The notes under the pieces were generated by a model that was given only the letters and a program-made list of their open reading frames with translations, did not search any database and had not been told where the DNA came from. This document shows positions 62,849 through 64,000 of a DNA stretch of 64,000 bases, one piece after another. The stretch spans positions 16,750 through 80,749 of the forward strand of contig NZ_AKJM01000059.1 in the NCBI RefSeq assembly GCF_000282335.1. Reading direction: 5' to 3'. A program made the position numbers and the translations under genes. This DNA is from Pseudomonas sp. GM48. Lineage in GTDB: Bacteria > Pseudomonadota > Gammaproteobacteria > Pseudomonadales > Pseudomonadaceae. Position 1 is the stretch's first letter; each line of letters begins with the position of its first letter.

Positions 62849-64000
62849 ATGAACTCAACCGAACCCCGCCCGCTGCCCAACGCAGCAGACAAGGCAACAC
62901 TCAAGGCTATCGCCAACAAGGTCATTCTTGCCTGCCCCGGCCTGCAAGACGTGGCTCACGAGATCGCCAGCGACCTGCTCAAGCAACACGGCATCCCCCA
63001 TCTCGATCCGGACCACATCTATTTCCACCGGTTCGACGCGGCGCAAAGCAGCACAAAAACGTTCACCGGTTGGGAACACATCCACGCAAAACCCAGCGAA
63101 TCCACCACCCTGACCCAACTGGTGATCCACCGCTTCCGTGCCACCGATCAGGACAACGCCGACCTGCTGGACCTTTATGGCGGCTTTTACACGGCGGGGC
63201 CGGACGCTACGAATTTCAATGAAACGAATGAAGTGCGCCTGCATGGCAATGACGTTTTGAAGTCCTTCTGGGCTATCGACTTCAGCACGTTGTACACCGA
63301 CAGACTGACGGCCTTCTGGCACGATTCCGGCACCGATTTCCGCACCCTGGCCAAGTGCAATTTCCTCATCAAAGCCGTGCAAGCACGGGACAAACGCCAG
63401 TTGAGTGACGAGGATTTTCAGTTCGTTACGCAGCAAGTCATGGGCCCGATCTCCTGGCCCGTCAGCCTGCAATACTTGCAAGCAGAACACCCTGGCACCG
63501 ACAGCATCCGTACCCTGGATGTTGCCGGCTACGTCGCTACGAACGCCCTTCGCTTTGTCGCACCCAAAGGTCGACAAATTGTTTACCTGCCGGGTGACAC
63601 CAACGCCTTCCAGGTACTGGAAACCGCTACGGACATGCACTACTGGATATTGCAGCGGATGAACCGAGAAGAAGCGCGTGAGGCGTTCATGACGCACTTT
63701 TCCCTGACGGACCGACAGAACATCACCGAAAACATCACTGACCTGATGAATCAACTGGTCAGCACTTGGGGCAAGTACGACCACCACCTGATCAATCAAA
63801 AAAACCAGCTCATTCTCGGCGACGCGTTCAGCTGGCTACGCGACTCGACCGAAGCGGCAATGTTCGACGAGGCCGCACTCTCGCTGACCTCCAACAGCGA
63901 TCTACGCAAAAAACTCTGGATTGGCTACCTCAGCGCTGGCATGAAAATCTTCAGTCCGATGGCCGTCGTCGGCTGGCCGATCGCCCTGCCGGTGATCGGC
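62849..64000 (+). CDS. large toxin-like protein, dermonecrotic/membrane-targeted effector type (3' truncated by window)
   Basis: Open frame of 384 codons that runs off the right edge without a stop. ATG 62849 has AAGGA ten bases upstream. Typical blocks of large Pseudomonas toxin-like proteins: YGGFYTAGPDATNFNETNEV, VRLHGNDVLKSFWAIDFSTL, YTDRLTAFWHDSGTDFRTLA and KCNFLIKAVQARDKRQLS; a hydrophobic stretch begins at MKIFSPMAVVGWPIALPVIG. No secretion signal. The related N-terminal toxin region is shared in style, not in obvious sequence, with the NEL giant at 35 kb. The C-terminal effector domain is outside the window, so activity is unknown. Confidence 0.72.
   Translation, partial: MNSTEPRPLPNAADKATLKAIANKVILACPGLQDVAHEIASDLLKQHGIPHLDPDHIYFHRFDAAQSSTKTFTGWEHIHAKPSESTTLTQLVIHRFRATDQDNADLLDLYGGFYTAGPDATNFNETNEVRLHGNDVLKSFWAIDFSTLYTDRLTAFWHDSGTDFRTLAKCNFLIKAVQARDKRQLSDEDFQFVTQQVMGPISWPVSLQYLQAEHPGTDSIRTLDVAGYVATNALRFVAPKGRQIVYLPGDTNAFQVLETATDMHYWILQRMNREEAREAFMTHFSLTDRQNITENITDLMNQLVSTWGKYDHHLINQKNQLILGDAFSWLRDSTEAAMFDEAALSLTSNSDLRKKLWIGYLSAGMKIFSPMAVVGWPIALPVIG

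Overview
The window is chromosomal DNA of a Pseudomonas, most likely of the fluorescens lineage. Evidence: a high-GC core with P. putida/P. aeruginosa-like synteny (aatJQMP next to aauSR; asrA next to icp; cmoA-cmoB; oprB-gcd; tadA), about twenty Pseudomonas-type REP doublets between genes, and one REP-associated transposase (RAYT). I saw no rRNA, tRNA, CRISPR array, integrase or replication origin.

Layout, left to right. 1-3.1 kb: end of a gamma-aminobutyraldehyde-type dehydrogenase and an APC permease, probably polyamine/GABA catabolism. 3.0-5.3 kb: a small accessory island with a short hypothetical gene, a Bro-N antirepressor preceded by a C4-type antisense RNA, an RHH/RelE toxin-antitoxin pair and another short hypothetical gene. 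5.7-7.3 kb: opgD. 7.3-14.5 kb: the acidic amino acid ABC transporter aatJQMP, its two-component system aauSR, and a GlpM-family membrane protein. The control region of aatJ shows two AauR boxes, an IHF site and a sigma-54 promoter in order. 14.8-24.6 kb: metabolic and export genes (hydrolase, metR beside a decayed metE, GNAT, LysE, NUDIX, PuuP-like importer, nitrilase, LuxR regulator, FMN glutamate-synthase-like protein).

24.7-31.4 kb: a gtrA-gtrB-glycosyltransferase cassette for O-antigen modification, opgC, an amino acid permease and the RAYT gene between REPs of its own type. 31.7-40.1 kb: an unusual 1054-residue class-A PBP-like protein and a 1703-residue LRR/NEL-type E3 ubiquitin ligase-like protein, the most striking gene here. 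40.3-47.5 kb: an alternate (CS1/alpha-type) chaperone-usher fimbrial operon with one usher, one chaperone, two pilins and two paralogous tip proteins. 47.9-49.3 kb: a NfeR/NfeF-like metal-responsive PadR regulator and siderophore-interacting reductase. 50.7-54.7 kb: oprB and gcd, direct glucose oxidation. 55-62.6 kb: Lon-like protease AsrA, a chagasin-type peptidase inhibitor, a lysoplasmalogenase-like protein, cmoAB, tadA and a Tat-exported multicopper oxidase. From 62.85 kb a second large toxin-like gene runs off the right edge.

The best candidates for little-described biology are the NEL giant and its neighbours, the orphan C4-antirepressor module outside any recognisable prophage, and the duplicated fimbrial subunits. 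Coordinates of starts were chosen by visible Shine-Dalgarno sequences, signal peptides and overlaps. Family assignments rest on motif recognition by eye; no database search was run.
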